This document shows, piece after piece, positions 44,270 to 53,004 of a stretch of DNA of 64,000 nt. This DNA is from an uncultured Pelagibacteraceae bacterium. GTDB lineage: Bacteria; Pseudomonadota; Alphaproteobacteria; Pelagibacterales; Pelagibacteraceae. Each line of letters starts with the position of its first letter. The first letter of the stretch is position 1. The translations under genes and the position numbers were made by a program. The notes below the pieces were generated by a model. That model was not told where the DNA came from. It made no database searches and saw nothing but the letters and a program-made list of their open reading frames with translations. Where the stretch lies: contig CACHGA010000001.1 of the NCBI GenBank assembly GCA_902579285.1, positions 124,001 through 188,000 of the forward strand, written 5' to 3'.

Positions 44270-45025
44270 TTAATTTTCATAAGAACCAAAATACAATTCT
44301 TTAGCCTTTTCAGATTTTAATATGTCTTTAGGTTTTCCTGAGGCAATTATAGTCTGTTCACCAATAACCATGGCTCTATCTACAATCTCGAAAAGATTCT
44401 GTACCTGGTGATCTGTTACAACAACTCCACATCCATAAGATTGCAACTTTAAAATAAATTTTTGAATATCCTGCACAACAATGGGGTCTAAGGCCGCCAT
44501 AGGTTCATCTAATAATATTACTTTTGGATTATTAATTAATGTTCTAGCAATTTGTAATCTTCTTACTTCACCCCCAGATAGTGAATTTGCATTAATATTT
44601 CTTAAATGTTGCAAATTAAATTCAGTGAGTAATTTTTCTACCATTAATTTTTGTTTGTCAGTTTCTTTAATTGAAATTTGACAAATACCTAATAAATTAT
44701 CAAGTACTGTCATGTCGAATACACTTCTGTATTGGCTTAAGTAAGCAATCCCAAGTTTCGCTCTTTCATGAATTGGTTTTGAAGTAATATCTTTCTGACT
44801 TAAAAAAATTGTACCACCATCAACTTTATATTGACCGATTATTGAACCATAAAGTGTAGATTTTCCAGATCCGTTAGGTCCAATTAAACCAACAATCTCA
44901 CCAGGATACAATTCTAAATCTATTTTTTTTAATATTGGCCTTCCATTGAAAGATTTACTTAAGCTTTTAACCTGCAAAACTGGTTTGTTTTTTTTAAATT
45001 TAATTATTCTAAAATTTTTTTTCAT
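44270..45025 (-). CDS. lptB: Lipopolysaccharide export ABC ATPase LptB
   Basis: Cytoplasmic ATPase of 251 residues powering LPS extraction by LptFG. Walker A (GPNGSGKST), signature LSGGEVRRLQIART, Walker B VILLDEPMAALDP and H-loop VTDHQVQNLFEIVDRA are intact, and the last two segments are the LptB-specific forms. It begins one base after lptC ends. The usual intervening lptA gene is absent here. LptF/G are not in the window. Confidence 0.93.
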   Translation of the reverse strand: MKKNFRIIKFKKNKPVLQVKSLSKSFNGRPILKKIDLELYPGEIVGLIGPNGSGKSTLYGSIIGQYKVDGGTIFLSQKDITSKPIHERAKLGIAYLSQYRSVFDMTVLDNLLGICQISIKETDKQKLMVEKLLTEFNLQHLRNINANSLSGGEVRRLQIARTLINNPKVILLDEPMAALDPIVVQDIQKFILKLQSYGCGVVVTDHQVQNLFEIVDRAMVIGEQTIIASGKPKDILKSEKAKELYFGSYEN

Positions 45026-45628
45026 TTAATAATTAACTTTTATATTAACTTTGCTTTCATTGTACATACTAATTTTCATTTTTTTGTCTATAAGATCAAC
45101 ATTTAGCTTATCAGCTGCCACATTCCCCAATGGACCTTCTCCTAATACGTTTCCTTGAACAATTAAATAGTTTTCAGAATTTACAAAGTTAGCTTTATCT
45201 GAGAATAATTTATTTTCTAAATAGTACATCTCAACATTTTCTTCAAACTCCATATCATTTGATATATTATCAAAAATACCTTTGTCGCTTAAAATCTTTA
45301 AAGTAGTGCCGTCTTTAAAAAAAAATCTACAAACTATTTTCTTCATATAAATAATATTAGACTCATTTGTAGCAAATTCAGCATACTCAGCGTTCAATAC
45401 AAAATCGTTATCGTTAGAGTCTTTGCCTTCGTAAGTAATATTTTCGAAAGTGTTAAAACCCTCTTTTTCGATTACATCTTTCTCAATTTCCTTTTCAACA
45501 ACTTTATCTAATGAAACATTTTTATTTCCGCTGTAAAAATATGTAAAAAAAACTATTAATAATCCAAAAGATATCAATGAAATTTGTATTAATGTTTTTC
45601 TTTTAATTTTGTTTTTACTTAATGCCAT
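45026..45628 (-). CDS. lptC: LPS export protein LptC
   Basis: Bitopic inner-membrane protein of 200 residues that receives LPS from LptBFG. One transmembrane helix (about 13-30) is followed by a periplasmic beta-jelly-roll (about 60-195) with NITYEGKDSNDNDFVLNAEYA and DKGIFDNISNDMEFEENVEMYYL-type strands, shown here only in part. The final repeats (NVAADKLNVDL) resemble LptA/OstA-type strands. It overlaps kdsD by 14 bases and adjoins lptB, which makes the assignment firm despite low sequence conservation. Confidence 0.85.
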   Translation of the reverse strand: MALSKNKIKRKTLIQISLISFGLLIVFFTYFYSGNKNVSLDKVVEKEIEKDVIEKEGFNTFENITYEGKDSNDNDFVLNAEYAEFATNESNIIYMKKIVCRFFFKDGTTLKILSDKGIFDNISNDMEFEENVEMYYLENKLFSDKANFVNSENYLIVQGNVLGEGPLGNVAADKLNVDLIDKKMKISMYNESKVNIKVNY

Positions 45629-46574
45629 GAGTGAGTAGATGGTGAATATGACAAATACCTTTTATTTTGCCCGAACTAGAAGAAACAATTAGTGATGTAA
45701 TTTTTTTTTGGTTCATAACAGAAAGTGCTTTATATGCAGTAGTATTTTCATCTATTTTAAATGGATTTCTTGTTGCAATTTTTTCAATTTTATCATTTTT
45801 AGAAAACTTTGCTAAACCACGCCTGCAATCTCCATCAGTTGCAATTGATATTAATTTATTTTTTTTCATAACTAAAACTAATCCTAGTTTTTTAGCGCTT
45901 ATAACTTTTGCTGCATCACCAATAGTTTTATTTTTATCTATAGTTGGAATTTTTTTTCCGCTTGTCATAATATCTTTAACTAAAAGAAGGTTTTTTCCAA
46001 GACTGCCACCTTTGTGATACCTTTTAAAAATCTCTTTGGAAAATTTTTTCTTGTATTGAATTGCAGCACATAAAGAATCACCTAATACCAAAGTCATAGT
46101 TGTACTTGATGTTGGAACAATCGATGAAATATCTGCTTCTTTTACTTTTGGTAATAATAATTTTATGTCACTTGCTTTTAATAAAATACTGTCTTTCAAA
46201 CTCGCAATACCAATTACTTTAATTGAGAATCTATTTGCATAGTTCAACATATCAACTAGTTCTTCTGAATTTCCTGAATAAGAAAAAATTAAAAGGACAT
46301 CTTTTTTTTCAATCTGACCCATGTCACCATGTCTTGCTGTACCCGGATCACAAAAAAAACTTGAGACCCCAATACTTGATAATGTTGCAGATATTTTTCT
46401 TGCTATTAAACCAGATTTACCAACCCCTGCACAAATTACTTTACCTTTACAAGTTGCAAGTACATCAACCGCTTTAGCAAATGATGAGTTGAAAACTTTA
46501 TTGATTTTTTTCAATTCAGAAATTTGAACTGCTGCCGATTTTTTTCCAATTTTTATGTAATTTTTTTTACTCAT
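45615..46574 (-). CDS. kdsD: Arabinose-5-phosphate isomerase
   Basis: Enzyme of 319 residues converting ribulose-5-phosphate to arabinose-5-phosphate for Kdo synthesis. The SIS sugar-isomerase domain (1-195) shows GVGKSGLIARKISATLSS cut here, DPGTARHGDMGQI and FSYSGNSEEL; two CBS domains follow (about 205-319). It sits in the usual kdsD-lptC-lptB order, tying Kdo formation to LPS export. It overlaps rnd by one base. Confidence 0.93.
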   Translation of the reverse strand: MSKKNYIKIGKKSAAVQISELKKINKVFNSSFAKAVDVLATCKGKVICAGVGKSGLIARKISATLSSIGVSSFFCDPGTARHGDMGQIEKKDVLLIFSYSGNSEELVDMLNYANRFSIKVIGIASLKDSILLKASDIKLLLPKVKEADISSIVPTSSTTMTLVLGDSLCAAIQYKKKFSKEIFKRYHKGGSLGKNLLLVKDIMTSGKKIPTIDKNKTIGDAAKVISAKKLGLVLVMKKNKLISIATDGDCRRGLAKFSKNDKIEKIATRNPFKIDENTTAYKALSVMNQKKITSLIVSSSSGKIKGICHIHHLLTHGIK

Positions 46575-47197
46575 TAATGTTCAAAAATATCAAATTTAAA
46601 TCCAGATTGGTCTAATTTAATTCTTGTATCTAAAAACTTAATACAGCTCTCATATAAATCCATTCTCTTTTCTCTGATTAGCATTTTTTCTAATTCTGCT
46701 TTTATTTTATGAAGAAATATTACATCGTTAGCTGCGTACTCTAATTGTTTGGTACTAAATTCGTTTATATCTTTATTCCAATCGCTGCTACTAGCTCTTT
46801 TATCTAAATTTTTATTACAAAATTCAAAAACTAAGTTTTTAAGACCATGTTGATCTGTATAAGTTCGAACAACTTTACTAGCAATTTTAGTATCAAAAAT
46901 ATTTTTAATTTTGCACTTAAGGAAAAATTCTAATGCGCTTTTATCAAATCTTAAAAAGTGACCAATTTTTAAAATTTTATCGTTTTCTAAAATCGAGACT
47001 AAATTTGGTGCTTTATATGTTTTTCTATCAGGCTGAATTACGTAGACCTCTCCATTTGCATCACAAATTTGTATTAAACTTAATTTGTCTCTTTCAGGTA
47101 TTTTTAATCCGGTAGCTTCAGTATCTATAGCAATACTATCTTTTATCTGTGAGACAATTTCTTTAGGCAAATCGTTTGAAAATTTATTAATCTTCAT
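46574..47197 (-). CDS. rnd: Ribonuclease D, short form
   Basis: 3'-5' exoribonuclease of 207 residues. DEDDy motifs are present: IAIDTEATGL (Asp and Glu), IGHFLRFDKSALEFF, and LEYAANDVIFL. The two HRDC domains of E. coli RNase D (about 375 residues) are absent, as is usual for many alphaproteobacterial homologues. It may mature tRNA 3' ends or trim other RNA. Its ATG is only 18 bases from the divergent NDUFA9-like start. Confidence 0.88.
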   Translation of the reverse strand: MKINKFSNDLPKEIVSQIKDSIAIDTEATGLKIPERDKLSLIQICDANGEVYVIQPDRKTYKAPNLVSILENDKILKIGHFLRFDKSALEFFLKCKIKNIFDTKIASKVVRTYTDQHGLKNLVFEFCNKNLDKRASSSDWNKDINEFSTKQLEYAANDVIFLHKIKAELEKMLIREKRMDLYESCIKFLDTRIKLDQSGFKFDIFEH

Positions 47198-47215
47198 ATA
47201 CTTATTCTAATTACC

Positions 47216-48160
47216 ATGAATAATTACCCAATAGCAACAATTCTAGGCGGTGGTGGTTTTATAGGACGTTATCTTGTCAGAAATTTGACCAGAAAGAACT
47301 TCAGATGCATTATTCCAACACGTAATCCCTTTACAAAAACGTATTTAAAGACTCAAGCGCCTCCAGGAGCCATAGAGATAATCAAATTTGGTCAAAATAA
47401 TTTCGATGAGATTAAAAATGCAATTGAAAACTCAGACGTAGTCATAAATCTTTGCGGCATATTATTTGAAAACAGAAAACAAAAATTTAATACGGTTCAT
47501 GCTGAACTCCCTGAAAGTATTGCAAAGTTATGTAAGAAATCAGATGTAAAAAAATTTGTACATGTTTCAGCAATAGGCGCGAACAAAGACTCTAAGTCTA
47601 AATACCAACAATCTAAATTTATGGGAGAAGAAAAAGCAATAAATAATTTTGATAAAACAGTAATAATTAGACCGAGTGTTGTAATAGGAAATGAAGATAA
47701 TTTTACAAATTTATTTGCTAAACTAAGTTTGTCTCCGATTATACCAGTTGTTAACACCAGTTATAAATTTGAACCAATTTTTGTGAACGATGTGGCAAAA
47801 GCAATTTTAAAGGCAATAGAGACGAAAAATAATGAAGGTAAAATTTATGAATTGGGTGGCGGTAGAGTTATCAGTTTTGGTGATATGATTAAATTAATTT
47901 TAAAAGTAATTGGAAAAAAAAGAATAGTTGCTGATGTACCAATGACGCTTGCAAAAATACAAGGATCCTTATTAAGCTTACTGCCAATTGATCCAGTAAT
48001 AACAAAAGATCAATGCATAATTCTTTCTGAAAAAGATAATGTAGTTTCAGGCGATCACTTAACCCTTGAAGATTTAAACATTAAGCCATCTGATATTGAA
48101 AAAGAAATGGAAAAATGGCTGTGGCGTTACCGATCAGGTGGAGAATTCGCAAAAGTCTAG
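47216..48160 (+). CDS. NDUFA9-like NAD(P)-binding protein
   Basis: Atypical short-chain dehydrogenase of 314 residues, related to the complex I accessory subunit NDUFA9 of mitochondria and its alphaproteobacterial homologues. The nucleotide-binding loop is LGGGGFIGRYL (about 9-19), followed by NSDVVINLCG, FVHVSAIGANKDSKSKYQQSK (YxxxK-like, shown in part) and VIIRPSVVIG. The catalytic role is unclear; the mitochondrial version is structural and binds NADPH. It converges on the lipid kinase gene with a 4-base overlap. Confidence 0.86.
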   Translation: MNNYPIATILGGGGFIGRYLVRNLTRKNFRCIIPTRNPFTKTYLKTQAPPGAIEIIKFGQNNFDEIKNAIENSDVVINLCGILFENRKQKFNTVHAELPESIAKLCKKSDVKKFVHVSAIGANKDSKSKYQQSKFMGEEKAINNFDKTVIIRPSVVIGNEDNFTNLFAKLSLSPIIPVVNTSYKFEPIFVNDVAKAILKAIETKNNEGKIYELGGGRVISFGDMIKLILKVIGKKRIVADVPMTLAKIQGSLLSLLPIDPVITKDQCIILSEKDNVVSGDHLTLEDLNIKPSDIEKEMEKWLWRYRSGGEFAKV

Positions 48161-49056
48161 GGTACTAACAAGTTAAAAGATTTATCACTTTTTCTAATTA
48201 TTAATTTGTCTTCAAAACCAAAGTCCTCACCATCTATTTGTGAGAGAACTTTATTTTCAAGTTTATCAATTTCTAACTTATCAAGCTCTTTAGTAATAAT
48301 ACTTTTTGCTCTACTTAAATCTCCTTTTGATAATATTAGCCAAAGGTAATATAAAATTTTAATTCTTGAAAGATCTTCAAATATATAAGCAATAACTTTA
48401 TTATCAAAAATATTTGTTTTTTTCGTAATAGAGTGTGGTCCTGCATAATATTTTGAATTTGTTACAAGTACCCAATCGGCTTTAATTATTTTTCCATCGA
48501 CATTAACTTTCATCTTTTTATTTTTTAGAAATATAAAATGTTGCAGACCTTTAAGCGCAAAAATTATCTTACCTAAATATTTTTTAATTTGAGAGTCTAT
48601 TGAATGCACAATCTCTGAGTCAAAACCAATCCCAGCCATAAGAAAGAAATATTTATCATTAATTTTTGCAAGATTAATTTTTTTGGTGTTTTCTGAAACA
48701 AGTACTTTGTAAATTTCTTTAGCTTTTTTTTCTATTTGTGTTTCAATCTGAAGTATATTTGCTGTTCCTGCAGGTATGTAACCGATAATAGGCTTATCAA
48801 TGTCTTTATACTTATTTATGATCTGATTTATTCCAAAACATACTGAACCATCACCACCTGCAATTACGACTCTATCTGTGTTATTTTTTGATAATTCACT
48901 AAAAACTTTTTCAGCATCTTTTTCAGAGCTGGTTTTAAATAACTCTACCGAATGATCTATTTTAAGAAGCTCTATTACTTTGTTGATAAGCTTTAATTTT
49001 CTTCCACCTGCTGCGTTAGCATTAAAAATGATGGAAAATTTTAATTTTTTATTCAT
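48157..49056 (-). CDS. Diacylglycerol kinase family lipid kinase (DagK/YegS-like)
   Basis: Soluble or peripheral lipid kinase of 299 residues. The N-terminal IIFNANAAGGRK and the signature AGGDGSVCFGINQII (GGDG at 67-70), followed by IPAGTANI and a MAGIGFDSEIV motif, define the DAGK catalytic family. It would phosphorylate diacylglycerol to phosphatidate, the opposite fate from glycosylation by Agt. It is transcribed away from plcP-agt; a PhoB-box-like repeat begins two bases upstream of its start codon. The lipid substrate is inferred from family and context. Confidence 0.83.
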   Translation of the reverse strand: MNKKLKFSIIFNANAAGGRKLKLINKVIELLKIDHSVELFKTSSEKDAEKVFSELSKNNTDRVVIAGGDGSVCFGINQIINKYKDIDKPIIGYIPAGTANILQIETQIEKKAKEIYKVLVSENTKKINLAKINDKYFFLMAGIGFDSEIVHSIDSQIKKYLGKIIFALKGLQHFIFLKNKKMKVNVDGKIIKADWVLVTNSKYYAGPHSITKKTNIFDNKVIAYIFEDLSRIKILYYLWLILSKGDLSRAKSIITKELDKLEIDKLENKVLSQIDGEDFGFEDKLIIRKSDKSFNLLVP

Positions 49057-49057
49057 T

Positions 49058-49075
49058 TTTTAACATTTCTGTAAC
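49058..49075 (+). promoter_or_regulatory. PhoB box-like direct repeat before plcP
   Basis: TTTTAAC (49058-49064) and CTGTAAC (49069-49075) are direct repeats with an 11-base period, the geometry of a PhoB box (consensus CTGTCAT-N4-CTGTCAT; alphaproteobacterial sites often read TGTAAC/TGTCAC). It ends 41 bases before the plcP ATG; TATGAT at 49081-49086 could be part of a -10 element, though the spacing is short. The same bases lie against the start codon of the divergent lipid kinase. Confidence 0.6.
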
Positions 49076-49116
49076 ATATTTATGATTCAACTAAAAGAAG
49101 AGATTCGTTTTATAAA

Positions 49117-49929
49117 ATGAAACAAATAAAATCTAGCGCCGAAGGAAAAATACTTACATTTAAAAGTATATTCATCTCAGATGTTCATCTAGGAACAGTT
49201 GGTTGCCAAGCAAATAAACTCTTAGAATTTTATAAACACACAAGATCAGAAAATCTTTATTTGGTGGGAGACATCTTCGATATTTGGGCTCTCAAAAAAA
49301 GTTTTTTTTGGCCACAAGAACACAATGATGTCATTCAAAAAACTCTTAGAAAGGCAAGACACGGTACAAAAGTAAAATATATTACAGGAAACCACGATGA
49401 GATTTTTAGAAAGTTTGTTCCAATAAATTTTGGTGATGTTGAGTTAATAAACAAATGTATACATGAAACAGTTGATAAAAAAAAATATGTGGTAATTCAT
49501 GGAGACCAGTGGGATGGTGTTATGAAATATGCACCCTGGTTATCTAAAGTGGGTGCCATCGCTTATAATTTATTATTAAGACTAAATAATTTAGTAAATT
49601 TTATTAGAAACATTTTTGGCAAGGAGAAGTGGTCGCTTGCAAAATTTTTAAAAAATAAAGTAAAGAATGCAGTTAAATATATAGGTGATTATGAAAAAAC
49701 TGTATCTAGCTACGGTAAAAAGAAAAATGTCGACGGAATTATTTGTGGACATATTCATAAAGCTTCAAATCAAAATTTTGATGGAGTGAACTATTTAAAT
49801 TGTGGTGATTGGGTAGAGAACTGCACTGCTCTTGTAGAGCATCTAGATGGAAAAATGGAAATTATTAAGTGGGATGAAATTAGACAAGAAGTGGTAAATT
49901 ACAGAACTCAGCTTAAAGAGGTAGTTTAA
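49117..49929 (+). CDS. plcP: PlcP-type phospholipase C (metallophosphoesterase)
   Basis: Calcineurin-like phosphoesterase of 270 residues, related to LpxH. All five metal motifs are intact: D22/H24 (SDVHLG), GDIFD (51-55), GNHDE (91-95), HGDQWD (H128) and GHIHK (H212/H214). In alphaproteobacteria this branch (PlcP) splits phosphatidylcholine/glycerol/ethanolamine under phosphate limitation to give diacylglycerol and a phosphorylated headgroup. The PhoB-like box upstream, and the glycosyltransferase 5 bases downstream, strongly support PlcP over LpxH, the lipid A enzyme with the same fold. Confidence 0.85.
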   Translation: MKQIKSSAEGKILTFKSIFISDVHLGTVGCQANKLLEFYKHTRSENLYLVGDIFDIWALKKSFFWPQEHNDVIQKTLRKARHGTKVKYITGNHDEIFRKFVPINFGDVELINKCIHETVDKKKYVVIHGDQWDGVMKYAPWLSKVGAIAYNLLLRLNNLVNFIRNIFGKEKWSLAKFLKNKVKNAVKYIGDYEKTVSSYGKKKNVDGIICGHIHKASNQNFDGVNYLNCGDWVENCTALVEHLDGKMEIIKWDEIRQEVVNYRTQLKEVV

Positions 49930-49934
49930 CATTT

Positions 49935-50969
49935 ATGAGAATATTAATTATTACGGATGCTTGTCCGGAACATGTTTTAAATGGTGTGACCAGATCTTAT
50001 TCAAGATTAGAAATTGAATTAAAAAAAATGGGTCACAAAGTCAGCTACATTAAACCTACTCAATTTTTCACAGTTCCAATGCCCAAATATAATGAAATCA
50101 AATTAGCCATAAATGTATGGAAGGTTGGTAAATTAATTAAAAAAGAAATGATCGAAGCACAAAATAATAATGAACAGTTTAGAATACATATTGCTACAGA
50201 GGGACCTTTAGGACTATCAGCTAGAAGATATTTAGGTAGAAATAAGATAAAATTTACTTCAAGTTTTCACACTAGATTTGATAAATATCTAAAATTATAT
50301 CTCCCTATAATACCCGAAAAAATATCCCAAAAATTTTTAAGTAACTTTCACAACAAAGCTGAAAGGGTATTAGTCACTACAGAGTCGATGAAAAAAGAAT
50401 TAAGCGATATAGGGGTAATTAATGACAAAATGGTTGTTTGGACAAGAGGGGCAGATCATTTAGGAGAACCAAAGAAAATGACATTAAATTACAACAAACC
50501 AATTTTTGTTTATGTAGGAAGGATCGCATTGGAAAAAAATATTAAAGATTTTTTAGACCTTGATTTACCAGGTAAAAAAATATTAGTTGGTACAGGCCCC
50601 CATTTAAAAAAACTCACAAAAGAGTATCCTGATGCTAAGTTTGTTGGTCAAAAAACGAACGGTGAATTAGCTTCTTATTTTGCATCAGCTGACGTTTTTG
50701 TTTTTCCATCAAAAACGGAAACATTTGGAATTGTATGTATAGAGTCTTTGATGGCAGGAACACCCGTAGCAGGTTACGCTGATTGCCCAGGTACAATGGA
50801 TATTTTTAAATTAGCTAATGGAAAATCAATTGGTTGTCTTGATAAAGATTTAAAAAAAGCGGCTTTGACAGCTTTAAAAGCAGATAGAGACAACTGTAAA
50901 GAATTTGCTAAACAATTTACTTGGAAGAGATGTGCAGAGATATTTATCAATAACACTGCAGTAAACTAA
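49935..50969 (+). CDS. agt: Glycolipid-forming glycosyltransferase Agt (GT4)
   Basis: GT-B fold retaining glycosyltransferase of 344 residues. The N-terminal lobe starts LIITDACPEHVLNGVTRS with an acceptor loop; the C-terminal lobe has FVYVGRIALEKNIKDF and the donor-binding E-x7-E (E262 and E270 in SKTETFGIVCIE). It belongs to the group that makes monoglucosyl- or glucuronosyl-diacylglycerol from the diacylglycerol released by PlcP, replacing phospholipids when phosphate is scarce. Only 5 bases separate it from plcP. Sugar specificity (glucose versus glucuronate) is not decided. Confidence 0.83.
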   Translation: MRILIITDACPEHVLNGVTRSYSRLEIELKKMGHKVSYIKPTQFFTVPMPKYNEIKLAINVWKVGKLIKKEMIEAQNNNEQFRIHIATEGPLGLSARRYLGRNKIKFTSSFHTRFDKYLKLYLPIIPEKISQKFLSNFHNKAERVLVTTESMKKELSDIGVINDKMVVWTRGADHLGEPKKMTLNYNKPIFVYVGRIALEKNIKDFLDLDLPGKKILVGTGPHLKKLTKEYPDAKFVGQKTNGELASYFASADVFVFPSKTETFGIVCIESLMAGTPVAGYADCPGTMDIFKLANGKSIGCLDKDLKKAALTALKADRDNCKEFAKQFTWKRCAEIFINNTAVN

Positions 50970-51016
50970 GACATATCTCCCCTTTAAATTAACCTTACTT
51001 CAACTATAATTAATTA

Positions 51017-52222
51017 ATGGATTTACTCTTTATATTAATAGGCGCAGGTCTTGCTATATTTGTTATATTCGTATCTTTTAAAAGCATCGGAGCAGGTATA
51101 GCCGCAAAATCAGAAATAAATAGACAAAAAGACAAACTAAAATCAGGTGATAAAGAAGAGGGGATAGAAGACATCACCAATGAAAATATTGAAAAAACTA
51201 ATGAGCAAGTAAAGATTATAAATCAAATCGATGATCTAATTTTAATTGTAGATAAATTTAAAAATATCAAATTTTTTAATAATAGTGCAAAAAAAAAATT
51301 TGGAGCAAATAATTTAAATAAGCACGTAGCTACATTATTGAGAGTTCCTGATTTACTCCAAAATATTGATTTAGTGCTTTTAAAAAAAGAGACAATTACT
51401 ATGGATTTAGAATTATCCTCTCCCTCATTTCAGTTCTTTAAAGTTCATCTATTCTCTGGACCGACCTCATATGTCGATGATCCTGATTCAGTTGTTTTAT
51501 TTCTAAAAGATTTAACTGATATTATAAAAGCGCAAAGGTTTAAATCTGATTTTGTAGCTAATGTCAGCCATGAACTTAAAACGCCTTTAGTTTCTATTAA
51601 AGGATTTTTAGAAACTATAAGCGGACATGCGAAAGATGATTTAGAAGCTCAAAAAAAATTCATACCGATAATGCTTGAGCAAGCTGATAGGATGGAAAGC
51701 TTAATTAAAGATTTACTTTCATTAAGTAGAATTGAGTTAGAGGAACATATACAGCCTCAAGATAAAGTAAATTTAAAAGAAATTTTAAGTAACGTTGAAG
51801 ATATCCATCAAAAAAATTTAAAATCTTTTGAATTTAAAAATAATATAAAAGATGATTTCTTTATTAAAGGCGATCATGAAAAATTAATTGAAGTTTTTTC
51901 AAATATTATTGATAACAGTATAAAATATTCAGAAAAAAATAAAAAAATTGAGGTTAATTGTAAGCAAGGTAACGGAAAAGTTATAGGAGACTCTTATACC
52001 GTGTCCATTAAAGATAATGGTATTGGGATTCCAACTGAACAACTTCCGAGAATTACTGAAAGATTTTTTAGAGTTGATGCCGCTAAAAGTAAAAAAGTTG
52101 GTGGCACTGGATTGGGAATGGCGATCGTGAAGCACATTGTTAATCAGCATAGAGGTGAGTTAGAAATAAAAAGCGAGGCTCAAAATGGCACCGAAATAAA
52201 GGTCCATTTTTCAAAATTTTAG
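51017..52222 (+). CDS. phoR: Phosphate regulon sensor kinase PhoR
   Basis: Histidine kinase of 401 residues with one N-terminal transmembrane helix (about 3-22), no periplasmic domain, a PAS-like domain (about 65-165), phospho-acceptor H185 (NVSHELKTPLVSIKGF) and an ATPase domain with NIIDNSIKYS, DNGIGIP and GGTGLGMAIV. The lack of an external sensor matches PhoR, which senses phosphate through PstSCAB and PhoU. Its partner phoB lies at the far end of the pst operon. It is 47 bases downstream of agt and may be on the same transcript. Confidence 0.88.
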   Translation: MDLLFILIGAGLAIFVIFVSFKSIGAGIAAKSEINRQKDKLKSGDKEEGIEDITNENIEKTNEQVKIINQIDDLILIVDKFKNIKFFNNSAKKKFGANNLNKHVATLLRVPDLLQNIDLVLLKKETITMDLELSSPSFQFFKVHLFSGPTSYVDDPDSVVLFLKDLTDIIKAQRFKSDFVANVSHELKTPLVSIKGFLETISGHAKDDLEAQKKFIPIMLEQADRMESLIKDLLSLSRIELEEHIQPQDKVNLKEILSNVEDIHQKNLKSFEFKNNIKDDFFIKGDHEKLIEVFSNIIDNSIKYSEKNKKIEVNCKQGNGKVIGDSYTVSIKDNGIGIPTEQLPRITERFFRVDAAKSKKVGGTGLGMAIVKHIVNQHRGELEIKSEAQNGTEIKVHFSKF

Positions 52223-52285
52223 CAAATATTACAGTTTTATTAAATTTTGTCTTGAGATAGACGGCAAAATAGTTAAAGTTTTAGT

Positions 52286-52897
52286 ATGACTAGATTAATG
52301 AATTATATAAGTCTGGTTTTATTAAGTTTAATTTTTACAACTGTTAAAGCAGATGTAAATTTAATTGAGAAAACTTTGCGTTCTCAACCTCTTACAGTTT
52401 TTGATCTTGGACTTCTAAGACTGAAAAACGATCTTAGGCAAGCTAAAAACGATTTAGTACTTGAAGTAGATAGTAAAAATGTATCGACAATTTATACTGA
52501 AGCTTTATTTTCAAGACGATACGATGGAATTCAATTAATTGTGTCAGCACCGATGAGCACTCATTTAAATGCTAACTCTTACATTGTGGACTCAATTAAA
52601 TGTAGAAAAATTTTTGAAAAAGTTAAAAATAATCTTTTAAAAGGACAAAACGAGAGCAATATGATTCACTCACAAGCTGCATCTTATTTAAGTGAAGTAT
52701 TCACCGCTCCAACACAATGGAATGCTTGGAGATATGATAAAGGTTTTACTCAAAAATTAGTTAACTTTGTACAACTAGAAGTTACATTAAAGCCAACTCA
52801 ATCCTACGCAGTTAAAAATAAAGTAAGACCTTTTAGTTGCGGAGGGTCTTTATCCTCTGATTATGAGCAAATCGAGATAACTAGAAAGTTCAACTAA
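52286..52897 (+). CDS. Secreted protein of unknown function in the phosphate cluster
   Basis: Protein of 203 residues that I do not recognise. It has a signal peptide (about 1-22, cleavage after VKA), no other membrane helix and two Cys (C106 and C185) that could form a disulfide in the periplasm. The mature part alternates predicted helices and strands (DGIQLIVSAPMSTHL, QLEVTLKP) and includes the aromatic WNAWRYDKGF. Placed between phoR and pstS, it is likely phosphate-regulated, but no PhoB box was found right before it. Confidence 0.75.
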   Translation: MTRLMNYISLVLLSLIFTTVKADVNLIEKTLRSQPLTVFDLGLLRLKNDLRQAKNDLVLEVDSKNVSTIYTEALFSRRYDGIQLIVSAPMSTHLNANSYIVDSIKCRKIFEKVKNNLLKGQNESNMIHSQAASYLSEVFTAPTQWNAWRYDKGFTQKLVNFVQLEVTLKPTQSYAVKNKVRPFSCGGSLSSDYEQIEITRKFN

Positions 52898-52918
52898 AAA
52901 GTTATCATTTTAATAAAT

Positions 52919-52936
52919 TTGTAACACATCTGTAAT
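52919..52936 (+). promoter_or_regulatory. PhoB box-like direct repeat before pstS
   Basis: TTGTAAC (52919-52925) and CTGTAAT (52930-52936) are direct repeats with an 11-base period and four bases between them, a good PhoB box. It lies 68 bases before the pstS ATG, which has an AAGGAT ribosome binding site. The similarity in half-site (TGTAA) and spacing to the plcP box supports both as sites for the PhoB encoded downstream. T/A-rich -10 candidates follow but none is outstanding. Confidence 0.7.
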
Positions 52937-53004
52937 ATTTAAGAGTCCTTTTAATTCTATGAGTCTTATGTTTGTTAATTAATTAATAAATGAAAGGATA
53001 AACA

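Noticed and set aside
49117-49929. LpxH (lipid A biosynthesis) instead of PlcP
   Set aside because: The fold is shared, but adjacency to a diacylglycerol-type glycosyltransferase, the PhoB-like box and the pho/pst genes fit the phospholipase branch better.
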